A DNA stretch of 29,034 nucleotides from IMG/VR virus record IMGVR_UViG_3300008113_005150, positions 1 to 29,034 of that record; one strand, given 5' to 3'. The translations under genes and the position numbers were made by a program. Positions 8,099-14,184 of the stretch are shown piece by piece. The DNA comes from a virus. The notes beneath the pieces were generated by a model. The model worked only from the letters and a program-made list of their open reading frames with translations. It did not search any database and was not told the origin of the DNA. Positions within the stretch are counted from its first letter, which is position 1, and every line of letters begins with the position of its first letter.

Positions 8099-9155
8099 GT
8101 TTACATTCGATAATGCAGAAGAGTTTCTAATAAATGAAAATTTAAAATATTACAAAATAACAAATTTTAGAGGAACTTCTGCAAGCAAAACAGAAAAAGA
8201 TATATTTATGCCTGGTAAATATTTTATTCTTCCGACAGACGACAACTTCTGGCATTTAATCTCTGAGCAAACTACACAGTATGAGATATTAAAAGACCAT
8301 GTTCCAGACCTAAAGATTTTTGTTTTAAATATGTATAATCATGACATAGGTAAAGATCCCATTGATATAAAATCTTTTTGTTCTAAGGAATCAAAAAGGG
8401 ACTCATTTAAAAATTTAGCATACTTTGAGGACTTTGCTTTAGCTTTTACAGATTCTCCAATGGTTTATCACTTAAGAGGAAATAATTATATTTTAGAAGA
8501 AGTTTATTTAATTTTAGATTTAAGATCTATGTTTAAGCATAATATGTTTAGAAGACATGGTGTGTTTCCATATTGGACAAAAATAGAATATCAACGAAAT
8601 GACGGCTCAATGCAGTATGAAAACTATCCATGGACTGGACAAGATGATAAGAGATCAATATGGCAAAGAGACGGCCTAATAAAGACTAGGGAAAGATTTT
8701 CTAAGATAGTAGAGAGAGATGAATCATTTCCAAAAAAGATATATATATCTAGATCGGACGCTACAAGAAAATGGCTTTCGAGGCCACACGATAAAGAAAT
8801 ATTTATGAGAGCATTTACTGAAGAGCCAAAGCTAAAAGAATACTTTTTGTCAAAAGGATATACAGAAGTGATTATGTCAGATCATAGCTATAAAGACCAA
8901 TTAAAGTTTTTTTATAATGCTACACACATAGTAGGACTTTGTGGAACAGGCCTTGTAAACTCTTTTATATGCCAAGAAGGTACCCAGGTCGTAGAGATTT
9001 TAGCTAATGGCAAGTATCAATTTAGCTACAGATATATGACACAGATTGCTCCAATCAAATTTGAAACAATTGAATTAAGGCCTGATCCTAAGATCACAGC
9101 AAAAATAGATGAAAAAGCAATAGAAAAACTAGAAAGGTATAACGGAATATACTAA
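8091..9155 (+). CDS. GT61-like (DUF563) glycosyltransferase, copy 2
   Basis: 354 residues, overlapping copy 1 by 8 nt. It aligns with copy 1 along its length: FYILPTDDNFWHLISEQ-type N-terminus, shared DLKIFVLN, FPKKIYISR, YKDQLKFFYNATHIVGLCGTGLVNSF (G285-T-G) and VVEIL. An extra basic segment (KWLSRPHDKEIFMRAFTEE) makes it about ten residues longer. Tandem duplication and divergence suggests the two act on different acceptors or donors. No signal peptide or membrane segment, so cytoplasmic. Confidence 0.8.
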   Translation: MYEFTFDNAEEFLINENLKYYKITNFRGTSASKTEKDIFMPGKYFILPTDDNFWHLISEQTTQYEILKDHVPDLKIFVLNMYNHDIGKDPIDIKSFCSKESKRDSFKNLAYFEDFALAFTDSPMVYHLRGNNYILEEVYLILDLRSMFKHNMFRRHGVFPYWTKIEYQRNDGSMQYENYPWTGQDDKRSIWQRDGLIKTRERFSKIVERDESFPKKIYISRSDATRKWLSRPHDKEIFMRAFTEEPKLKEYFLSKGYTEVIMSDHSYKDQLKFFYNATHIVGLCGTGLVNSFICQEGTQVVEILANGKYQFSYRYMTQIAPIKFETIELRPDPKITAKIDEKAIEKLERYNGIY

Positions 9156-9469
9156 TGGAAGACGAAGAATACTCAGAATTATTGTCGTATTACCTAGAGA
9201 TAGGCGTAGTTACTCTTGAAGGTTTAGATGAAAATGGAGAGCCTATCTACCAGATACAAGATTCTGCACAGGAGTTAGCTCCAGATTTGTGGGAATCGCA
9301 TATGGAGCATGTTGATAGTGCTATGACAAAGCTTTACGAAGAGGGGCTAGTTGAGGTAGAATATGATGAGGACCTAGAGCCCATGTTTAGAATTTCTAAA
9401 GAAGGCTACGAAAGAGCAAAAGAGTACGGACTTATAGAGTTCCCAGAAGGAGAAATACCAAATGATTAA
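9155..9469 (+). CDS. acidic winged-helix-like phage protein
   Basis: 104 residues, very acidic. EHVDSAMTKLYEEGLVEVEY followed by EPMFRISKEGYERAKEYGLIE looks like helix-helix-wing of a small winged-helix protein; an earlier GLDENGEPIYQI strand pair repeats the wing pattern. The acidity argues against simple DNA binding. It overlaps its neighbours by 1 and 8 nt and sits inside the glycan block. Function not recognised. Confidence 0.7.
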   Translation: MEDEEYSELLSYYLEIGVVTLEGLDENGEPIYQIQDSAQELAPDLWESHMEHVDSAMTKLYEEGLVEVEYDEDLEPMFRISKEGYERAKEYGLIEFPEGEIPND

Positions 9470-10556
9470 CATTGTTATACCATTAGCTGGAGAAGGAAAA
9501 AGATTTTCCTCTAAAGGTATAGATATCCCTAAGCCTTTAATAAAGGTTGATGGGAAGGCTTTAATCCAACATTCGGTAGAAAGTTTAGGCATTGAAGGTA
9601 GATTTATTTTTATAACAAAAAAGTATAAAAATAAAGAATATAATAATGAGCTTACTGCCTTATTAAGATCCTTACAGCCAGATTCTATAGAGATTCAAGT
9701 AGAGCAAAAGCAACGTGGTGCCTCAGATGCAGCCATGTATGCATCCAAGTATATAGATACTGAAGATAGTCTTATTATAGCTAACTGCGATCAAAGAATG
9801 TCTTGGGACTCAAAGAGATTCACACAGTTTATAGAAGATTCTCATTGTGATGGATCTGTTGTTTTATTCAAAGCTACAGACCCTAAGCATAGCTACGCAG
9901 AAATAATTAATGACGAAATTGTAAGGATAGTTGAAAAGAATCCAATATCAAACGATGCTTTAATTGGAATACATTATTGGCGTAAAGGAAAAGATTTTGT
10001 AAGATCAGCTAAAAGATTACTTGAAGATGACCTAGCCGATGAGGTTTATATATCTCAAACATATCAGATGTTAATTGATGAAGGCTTAAGTATTCTTCCT
10101 TACTTTATCCCAAACAATGAATATATAAACCTGGGAACTCCTGAAGATGTTGATTTATACATTGGCAAGGTTAAAGAATTCTACACAGAAAAACCAAAAA
10201 CTATATTTTGTGACATAGATGGAACATTAATCAGGCATGTACATAGGTTTAGTGATTTGCATAAATATGAGACAGAGATCTTGCCAGGAGTTGTAAAGAA
10301 ATTTAATGAGTGGGATTCAAAAGGGCATAAGATTATTTTGACAACCGCAAGAAAAGAGTCTTCAAGGCACTTTACTGAGAAGCAGCTTAGCGAGATGTGT
10401 TTGCCTTGGGACATATTGATTATGGGAATCACCAGTGGAACCAGAGTTTTGATTAACGATAAACTTACCCATGCAGATCCAGATAGAGCAAGAGCTTTGA
10501 ATGTTATAACAAACGAGGGCTTTGAAAATCAATACTGGGAGGATTACGGTCTATGA
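9462..10556 (+). CDS. sugar-phosphate nucleotidyltransferase fused to HAD phosphatase
   Basis: 364 residues. Residues 1-235 are a nucleotidyltransferase: IPLAGEGKRFSS (GxGxR loop, 6-17), IPKPLIKVDGKALI (23-36), metal-binding IIANCDQR (about 107-113) and NLGTPEDVDLYI at the domain end. Residues 245-364 are a HAD hydrolase: motif I FCDIDGTLI (D251/D253), motif II ILTTARKE, and motif III/IV around LINDKLTHADPDRA. Thus one chain may dephosphorylate a sugar phosphate and make a nucleotide-sugar, the donor for the neighbouring glycosyltransferases. The actual sugar cannot be read. Confidence 0.88.
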   Translation: MINIVIPLAGEGKRFSSKGIDIPKPLIKVDGKALIQHSVESLGIEGRFIFITKKYKNKEYNNELTALLRSLQPDSIEIQVEQKQRGASDAAMYASKYIDTEDSLIIANCDQRMSWDSKRFTQFIEDSHCDGSVVLFKATDPKHSYAEIINDEIVRIVEKNPISNDALIGIHYWRKGKDFVRSAKRLLEDDLADEVYISQTYQMLIDEGLSILPYFIPNNEYINLGTPEDVDLYIGKVKEFYTEKPKTIFCDIDGTLIRHVHRFSDLHKYETEILPGVVKKFNEWDSKGHKIILTTARKESSRHFTEKQLSEMCLPWDILIMGITSGTRVLINDKLTHADPDRARALNVITNEGFENQYWEDYGL

Positions 10557-10882
10557 GACTTTCAAAACTAAATGATACAATTGGAGGGTGGTTCGTAGGT
10601 AATTTTGAGAAAGCAGCTTTTCAAACTGATGCTTGCGAAGTGTCTTATAAATATCACGCAAAAGGAGAAGTCTGGCCAGTACATTATCAGGAAAAGATAA
10701 TCGAGGTTAATCTAATGGTGCGTGGTAAGATGAAGATGCACGATAAAATATTGGTAGAGGGAGATATCTTTATCCTATATCCTTACGAGATAGCAGACCC
10801 AGAGTTCTTAGAAGACTGTGAGGTTGTTTGCGTTAAGGTACCAGGAATTACAAATGATAAGGTCGTTGTAGTAAAACAATGA
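10553..10882 (+). CDS. cupin-fold protein
   Basis: 109 residues, ATGA overlap with the upstream gene. VWPVHYQEKIIEVNLMVRGKMKMHDKILVEGDIFILYPYE has the cupin motif-1 order (H44...E47/E51...G58) and motif-2 like GDIFILYP. Small cupins in sugar clusters are often isomerases, epimerases or dehydratases of nucleotide sugars. Being between the nucleotidyltransferase-HAD fusion and the GDPD-like gene, it probably acts on the same sugar. The metal ligand set is incomplete by eye, so catalysis is uncertain. Confidence 0.72.
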   Translation: MRLSKLNDTIGGWFVGNFEKAAFQTDACEVSYKYHAKGEVWPVHYQEKIIEVNLMVRGKMKMHDKILVEGDIFILYPYEIADPEFLEDCEVVCVKVPGITNDKVVVVKQ

Positions 10883-11349
10883 AAGTAATTGCACACAGAG
10901 GTAATACTAAAGGGCCTCAGCCAGAAAAAGAAAACTCTCTATTGCACATTACAGATGCAATTAGAAAAGGGTTTGATGTAGAGATTGATATCTGGATGTA
11001 TGAAAACAATATAGTTTTCTTTGGTCACGACTTTCCACAATATGAGACCGATCTAGATGTTGTGAAGAGCTTAAAAACAAAGGCTTGGTTTCATTGCAAG
11101 AACGTTGAGGCAATGTACTACTTCAGCAACTCCACAGAATATTATAAATATTTTTGGCACCAGAACGATGACTTCACACTAACTAGTAATAATTATATTT
11201 GGACGTACCCAGGCAGACCACTAACGCCATATTCAATATCTGTAATGCCTGAGCTCAACGAGTTTAGGGATATTGGAGGAGAAATCTACGGAGTCTGTAC
11301 TGATTACGCTGAAAAGGTTAGTAAATCTTTGAAGGCTATATCTGAATGA
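10879..11349 (+). CDS. glycerophosphodiester phosphodiesterase-like protein
   Basis: 156 residues, ATGA overlap with the cupin gene. Active-site pattern of GDPD/PI-PLC-like enzymes is complete at the N-terminus: H6-R7-G-N (VIAHRGN), E18-N19 (EKENS), E35-x-D37 (VEIDIW) and H50-D51 (FFGHDF). It is clearly shorter than the usual 230-250 residues; the C-terminal barrel strands are compressed. Known members cleave glycerophosphodiesters. In this block it could trim or build a glycerophosphate-type decoration on a glycan (inference). No signal peptide, so cytoplasmic. Confidence 0.8.
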   Translation: MKVIAHRGNTKGPQPEKENSLLHITDAIRKGFDVEIDIWMYENNIVFFGHDFPQYETDLDVVKSLKTKAWFHCKNVEAMYYFSNSTEYYKYFWHQNDDFTLTSNNYIWTYPGRPLTPYSISVMPELNEFRDIGGEIYGVCTDYAEKVSKSLKAISE

Positions 11350-12193
11350 GAGTTCTAGATACTATCCCATTAGATAAAGACCATTTTGTTAGCAGGTATT
11401 CTAATGTCGCCTATCACCAAAGACAGCAGTACATAAACTCTATTAATCTTCCATATCCAATTTTTTCTGATAAGGAAGTAACCTTTCCAAAAGATGTTTT
11501 AGTTATTCCGTATATTGAAAAATATTTTCATAATTTTTTAGAATTTATTCCAAAGATACTTTTTCTTTTGCAGCAACACCAAAAGTTTACGGTTATAGTT
11601 GTTGTTGACAAAGACATGGACTACAGTGATGAATTAAAAATCCCATATGGCTGGATTAAATCAGATGATGGCCAGGACAGCTCATACTTTAAAGAGATGC
11701 TAGACAATCTTAAGGTTGATTATATGTGTGTCAAATCTAGTTCTGATTTTTATAAAAATTTAGTTGCAAGATCGGCATATATATTTTTTGATAGAAAAGA
11801 ATTTTTATTTGATAAAAAATTAAATAGAAACTACCCAGAAGAAATGTACTTTAAAACCTTTTCTCCATTTGAAGCATGCGTCACTCAAACAATAGACTTG
11901 TTAGTAGGCCATGTTGAGATATTAAGGTCTTGGTTTCCAAGATACAAGTCAAAGGGCAAGAAGATATATATATCTAGAAAAAATTTTTCTGACAGGAAGA
12001 TAAAAAATGAAGAGTTTGTATGTTTGCCAATCCCGAATCAAAAATACTAGAGATTGGAACAGAAAATTACGAAGTGGGTATTTACTCCAAGATGTTTTCC
12101 GTGTATAATATAGGCTGGACTAAAAAAATATTTAAGTCTCAAGACGGAGAAAGTATAGTAAAAGAAATTATGTCTGACCCGTTTTTAACAAAT
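11346..12193 (+). pseudogene. third GT61-like gene, internally deleted and frameshifted
   Basis: The first 234 codons (ATG 11346, stop 12048-12050) carry a GT61-like N-terminus (EKYFHNFLEFIPKILFLL) and the motif KKIYISRKNFSDRKIKNEE. In the intact copies this is followed by about 45-50 residues ending in CGTG..NSF. Here that part is absent: right after KNEE the +1-shifted frame resumes with MFANPESKILEIGTENYE (from 12020), which matches the segment just after the GTG motif (F-C-Q-P-N-T-N-V-I-Q-I). The second frame then runs into the tRNA gene. So it has lost the motif loop and frame and is probably dead; a 234-residue truncated product is still possible. Confidence 0.7.
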
Positions 12194-12266
12194 GCCTTCG
12201 TAGCTCAGAGGACAGAGCAGGACTCTTCTAAGGTCTTGGTCGTAGGTTCGACTCCTACCGAAGGCG
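12194..12266 (+). tRNA. tRNA-Arg (anticodon UCU)
   Basis: Complete 73-nt cloverleaf: acceptor GCCTTCG (12194-12200) pairs perfectly with CGAAGGC (12259-12265); D arm GCTC/GAGC; anticodon stem GGACT/GGTCT (two G-U pairs) around loop CTTCTAA with anticodon TCT at 12227-12229; five-base variable loop; T arm GTAGG-TTCGACT-CCTAC; discriminator G at 12266. CCA is not encoded. It reads AGA (and AGG by wobble), the favourite arginine codon of many genes in this window. It sits immediately after the decayed glycosyltransferase. Confidence 0.95.
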
Positions 12267-12271
12267 CAAAG

Positions 12272-12280
12272 TGATATAAT
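12272..12280 (+). promoter_or_regulatory. extended -10 promoter of the histone-tail gene
   Basis: TGA-TATAAT with the hexamer at 12275-12280, right behind the tRNA. No -35 match is seen at 17 nt, where the tRNA T arm lies. The predicted start near 12287 falls within the AAGGAGG at 12285-12291, so transcription read through from the tRNA may be needed for a full Shine-Dalgarno. Confidence 0.5.
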
Positions 12281-12296
12281 AAGAAAGGAGGTTAAA

Positions 12297-12518
12297 ATGA
12301 CACTGAGAAAGAAATTTAAGAAGTGGTTTGGATTTCCATCAAACATTTTGGACGTAGATGCGTTCGTTGAAAATATTGATAAGGAGGAAGATATGGTATT
12401 AAAGAAGGCCCCAGCTAAGAAGGCACCTGTAAAGAAGGCTCCAGATAAGAAGACAACAGCGAAGAAGACAACAGCCAAGAAGACAGTAGCTAAGAAGACA
12501 GCGCCAAAGAAGAAGTAA
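12297..12518 (+). CDS. Lys/Ala/Pro-rich histone-H1/HU-tail-like protein with two start sites
   Basis: 73 residues. Residues 1-32 are a mixed segment (RKKFKKWFGF, then acidic VDAFVENIDKEED); residues 36-73 are seven near-identical five-residue units, KKAPA to KKTAP, ending KKK, like histone H1 tails and the C-terminal tail of actinobacterial HU. It should coat or condense DNA by charge. The full ORF has AAGGAGG at 12285-12291 (5 nt to ATG). A second perfect AAGGAGG (12381-12387) sits 5 nt before an in-frame ATG at 12393, giving a tail-only 41-residue form. Confidence 0.8.
   Translation: MTLRKKFKKWFGFPSNILDVDAFVENIDKEEDMVLKKAPAKKAPVKKAPDKKTTAKKTTAKKTVAKKTAPKKK
12393..12518 (+). CDS. nested in-frame start: tail-only 41-residue form
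   Basis: ATG 12393 is in frame with the 12297 gene (codon 33) and has its own consensus AAGGAGG (12381-12387, 5-nt spacer). Its product would be only the basic repeat array. The ED codons that precede it are written as GAGGAA-like sequence, so chance is possible given the EED coding need, but match and spacing are ideal. Listed as an alternative product, not a separate locus. Confidence 0.5.
   Translation: MVLKKAPAKKAPVKKAPDKKTTAKKTTAKKTVAKKTAPKKK
12402..12506 (+). repeat. 15-nt tandem coding repeats (KK-x-x-x units)
   Basis: Seven 15-nt units inside the histone-tail gene, each AAGAAG followed by three codons (APA, APV, APD, TTA, TTA, TVA, TAP). Copy-number change by slippage would keep the frame. 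Confidence 0.75.
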
Positions 12519-12524
12519 TTTTGT

Positions 12525-12553
12525 TTGTCAAATATATTTAAATTTGATATAAT
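12525..12553 (+). promoter_or_regulatory. hsp20 promoter
   Basis: -35 TTGTCA (12525-12530), 17-nt spacer, extended -10 TGA-TATAAT (hexamer 12548-12553). This is among the best consensus promoters in the window. The predicted start is near 12560, at the base of the leader hairpin. TCAAAT-N8-ATTTGA (12528-12547) forms an inverted repeat over the spacer. Confidence 0.75.
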
Positions 12554-12554
12554 A

Positions 12555-12587
12555 ATATACGGGTCGTCCAACAGGAGGCCCGTATAT
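12555..12587 (+). promoter_or_regulatory. 5'-end hairpin in the hsp20 leader
   Basis: ATATACGGG (12555-12563) pairs with CCCGTATAT (12579-12587); inside the 15-nt loop TCC and GGA can pair further. The hairpin lies at the 5' end of the predicted mRNA, upstream of the real Shine-Dalgarno AAAGGAGG (about 12601-12608), and is not followed by a U tract, so it looks like an mRNA-stabilising or regulatory hairpin rather than a terminator. Confidence 0.6.
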
Positions 12588-12615
12588 TAATTTATTCGCT
12601 TAAAGGAGGAATAAA

Positions 12616-13035
12616 ATGGTACTAACTCGTACTCTGGATCTTTTTAATGATCCTTTCTTTATTGGTTTCAATCATACATTGGACCGCTTAAATTCAGTTC
12701 ATACAGCAGCAATTCATCAATCTTATCCACCTTATAATATTTTTAAGGTAGAAGAAGATGTATTTCGTGTCGACCTAGCATTAGCTGGGTTTGACAAGAA
12801 AGATGTGGATGTAACTGTAGATAATGGAACTCTTATTGTTAAGGGTGAAATTTCTACAGAAGATAATGTTGAAGCACTGCATAAAGGAATTGCTACCCGT
12901 AAATTCACACGCACATTTGCGCTTGGGGAATACATGGAAGTAACTTCGGCTGAATTTAAGAATGGTATGCTCGGAATTACAGTAGAGCGTATTGTCCCTG
13001 AAGATAAGAAGCCAAAGACAATCAAGATCAAATAA
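12616..13035 (+). CDS. hsp20: small heat shock protein (Hsp20/alpha-crystallin)
   Basis: 139 residues. After a short hydrophobic N-terminus (LFNDPFFIGFNHTLDRL) the alpha-crystallin domain runs from about residue 42 to 130: FRVDLALAGFDKKDVDVTVD, LIVKGE, and the hallmark AEFKNGMLGITVERI; the tail PKTIKIK contains an I-x-I motif for oligomer contacts. sHsps are ATP-independent holdases. Hsp20 genes are known cargo of aquatic phages. All six arginine codons are CGT or CGC, unlike most of the window, hinting at high expression or different origin. Strong Shine-Dalgarno AAAGGAGG. Confidence 0.93.
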   Translation: MVLTRTLDLFNDPFFIGFNHTLDRLNSVHTAAIHQSYPPYNIFKVEEDVFRVDLALAGFDKKDVDVTVDNGTLIVKGEISTEDNVEALHKGIATRKFTRTFALGEYMEVTSAEFKNGMLGITVERIVPEDKKPKTIKIK

Positions 13036-13043
13036 GGTATAAT
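13015..13043 (+). promoter_or_regulatory. promoter of the structured leader / luciferase-like gene
   Basis: -10 TATAAT at 13038-13043 just after the hsp20 stop, with a partial -35 AAGACA at 13015-13020 (17-nt spacing). It would start an RNA near 13050, exactly where the first leader hairpin begins. Confidence 0.55.
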
Positions 13044-13047
13044 ATAA

Positions 13048-13156
13048 GTCTGCACCCTTTCATCGGGGAGTCGCAGATATACGGGCCATTCGTGGCTGCC
13101 GTAGGATCCACCTGAGCATGTGGATAAACTGCTCACCAAATAGATAAGAGAATGTT
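13048..13156 (+). ncRNA. structured RNA leader with probable H-type pseudoknot
   Basis: Three elements lie in about 90 nt. (1) TCTGC (13049-13053) pairs GCAGA (13073-13077), with inner CCC/GGG. (2) ACGG+GCCA (13081-13088) and TGGC..CCGT (13093-13102) close a TTCG tetraloop. (3) ATCCAC (13106-13111) pairs GTGGAT (13120-13125), while TGAGCA in its loop (13113-13118) pairs TGCTCA downstream (13130-13135): 1-nt, 1-nt and 4-nt loops, ideal H-type geometry. The RNA has its own promoter and ends about 20 nt before the TTG start of the monooxygenase gene, so a riboswitch-like or translational control element is plausible. I do not recognise a known riboswitch class. Confidence 0.6.
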
Positions 13157-13948
13157 TTGAACTTTCATTGGATGGCTAGACAACCTGAGATGTCTATAGA
13201 AGTTTTAGACGCCATGATTAAAAAATTAGATTCTATTGGCTACGAGTCTGTTTTATTGTTGTATGGAAGTAAAATACCAGACTATTGGATTAAAGTAGCA
13301 AGGACATTAGATCCTAGCCATAAAATAAAATATATGTTTGCAATGAGGCCGTACGCTGTAAGCCCAGATCATTTATACATAATGACAAAATCTTTTAATG
13401 AAATACAAGAAGATAGGCTTATGATTAATTTTGTTTCTGGTGAATTCTACCCAGAAGAAATTGATCCAACAGACGCAGATGGAATAGATATTAGCATAGA
13501 AGATAAAGAAAAAAGAAGGTTATACGTTAAAAAATTTGTTAAAAAATATGTAGGCTTATTTGAAGATATAGATGTCAAGCCTATTGTTTTGGTTAGTGGT
13601 GGCGCACCTACTGCAGTTAAAACAGCAAGAGACTATGCAGACTACTCTCTAGTTATGTATAAAGATTTTCTATTTAAACCTGAGACTTTTCATGGTATAG
13701 ATAAAGTAATGATTAATTTTTCTGTACTTATGAGGCCAACTATGCAAGAAGCTGAAGAGGCGGTGGCTAAATTAAGCGACATTGATAAGATGAATACTGT
13801 ATACGGCACCCAATCTGACATAATCGATGCCATTAACATATTGAAAGATTATGGAATTAATGATATCCTTATAGATAGAGCACACTGCGAAGAAGATGCA
13901 GACTACATACATGATTTTGTAAAGGAGCTAATAGATGCCAGCGTATGA
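13157..13948 (+). CDS. luciferase-like flavin-dependent monooxygenase (SsuD-type)
   Basis: 263 residues. Start taken as TTG at 13157 because NFHWMARQPE is the first barrel strand; an ATG at 13152 stops after two codons. Features of the LLM fold: AMIKKLDSIGYESVLLLYG, PWIVA-like YWIKVARTLDPSHKIKYMFAMRPYAVSPD, and the strand FNEIQEDRLMINFVSGE, closely paralleling alkanesulfonate monooxygenase. It is shorter than SsuD (about 380 residues), lacking part of the C-terminal barrel. These enzymes use FMNH2 and O2 to oxidise substrates such as sulfonates; no flavin reductase is seen here. The next gene (FmdB-like) overlaps by 14 nt. Confidence 0.78.
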   Translation: MNFHWMARQPEMSIEVLDAMIKKLDSIGYESVLLLYGSKIPDYWIKVARTLDPSHKIKYMFAMRPYAVSPDHLYIMTKSFNEIQEDRLMINFVSGEFYPEEIDPTDADGIDISIEDKEKRRLYVKKFVKKYVGLFEDIDVKPIVLVSGGAPTAVKTARDYADYSLVMYKDFLFKPETFHGIDKVMINFSVLMRPTMQEAEEAVAKLSDIDKMNTVYGTQSDIIDAINILKDYGINDILIDRAHCEEDADYIHDFVKELIDASV

Positions 13949-14117
13949 TTTTTCTTGTATAGAATGTGATTACACAAAAGAAGTTACCAGGCCAATATCT
14001 AAAGCATCAGAGCCAGAACGATGTGAAAAGTGTGGTTATGAAATGGTAAAAGTTTTTGGCACATTTGGCATTCAGTTTAAAGGTACTGGGTTTTACAAAA
14101 CAGACAATGCTAAGTAG
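13935..14117 (+). CDS. FmdB-family zinc ribbon protein
   Basis: 60 residues beginning MPAYDFSCIECDY with the matching pair CEKCG (C8, C11, C30, C33) and the tail GTFGIQFKGTGFYKTD, the classic FmdB/CxxC_CXXC zinc ribbon with its conserved GxGFYxTD end. In bacteria the family was first noted as a putative regulator of formamidase/amidase genes; the true role is unclear. Here it overlaps the monooxygenase gene, suggesting they form one unit under the structured leader. Confidence 0.9.
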   Translation: MPAYDFSCIECDYTKEVTRPISKASEPERCEKCGYEMVKVFGTFGIQFKGTGFYKTDNAK

Positions 14118-14132
14118 TTTAAACTAACATTC

Positions 14133-14173
14133 TGGTATAATTACTAAGTAAGCAAAAATATTGCATTACTTAG
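14133..14173 (+). promoter_or_regulatory. promoter and leader hairpin partly covering the ribosome site of the PA14 gene
   Basis: Extended -10 TGG-TATAAT (hexamer 14136-14141). It is followed by CTAAGTAA-GCAA (14144-14155) pairing with TTGC-A-TTACTTAG (14161-14173), a 12-bp stem with one bulged A. The 3' strand contains the first two bases of the Shine-Dalgarno AGGAG (14172-14176), so the hairpin can limit ribosome access to the TTG start at 14185. Confidence 0.6.
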
Positions 14174-14184
14174 GAGATACCTAG

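Noticed and set aside
12194-12266. tRNA as a phage attachment site
   Set aside because: No integrase and no repeated tRNA 3' end is visible in the window; a translation role is simpler.
12020-12274. An 84-codon plus-strand gene ending after the tRNA
   Set aside because: Its C-terminal third is the tRNA-Arg sequence itself; its first part matches a GT61 C-terminus, so it is the broken end of the 11346 gene.
12185-12571. Minus-strand open frame of 128 codons over the tRNA and histone-tail gene
   Set aside because: It is antisense to a tRNA and a Lys/Ala repeat; repeated Phe/Ala/Val composition is a mirror of that repeat.
12555-12587. Hsp20 leader hairpin as an RNA thermometer
   Set aside because: The real Shine-Dalgarno near 12601-12608 is outside the stem, so heat-dependent unmasking is not supported, although the loop does contain an AGGAGG word.
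13152-13160. ATG at 13152 as start of the luciferase-like gene
   Set aside because: It reads Met-Phe-stop; the conserved NFHW strand begins at the TTG at 13157.
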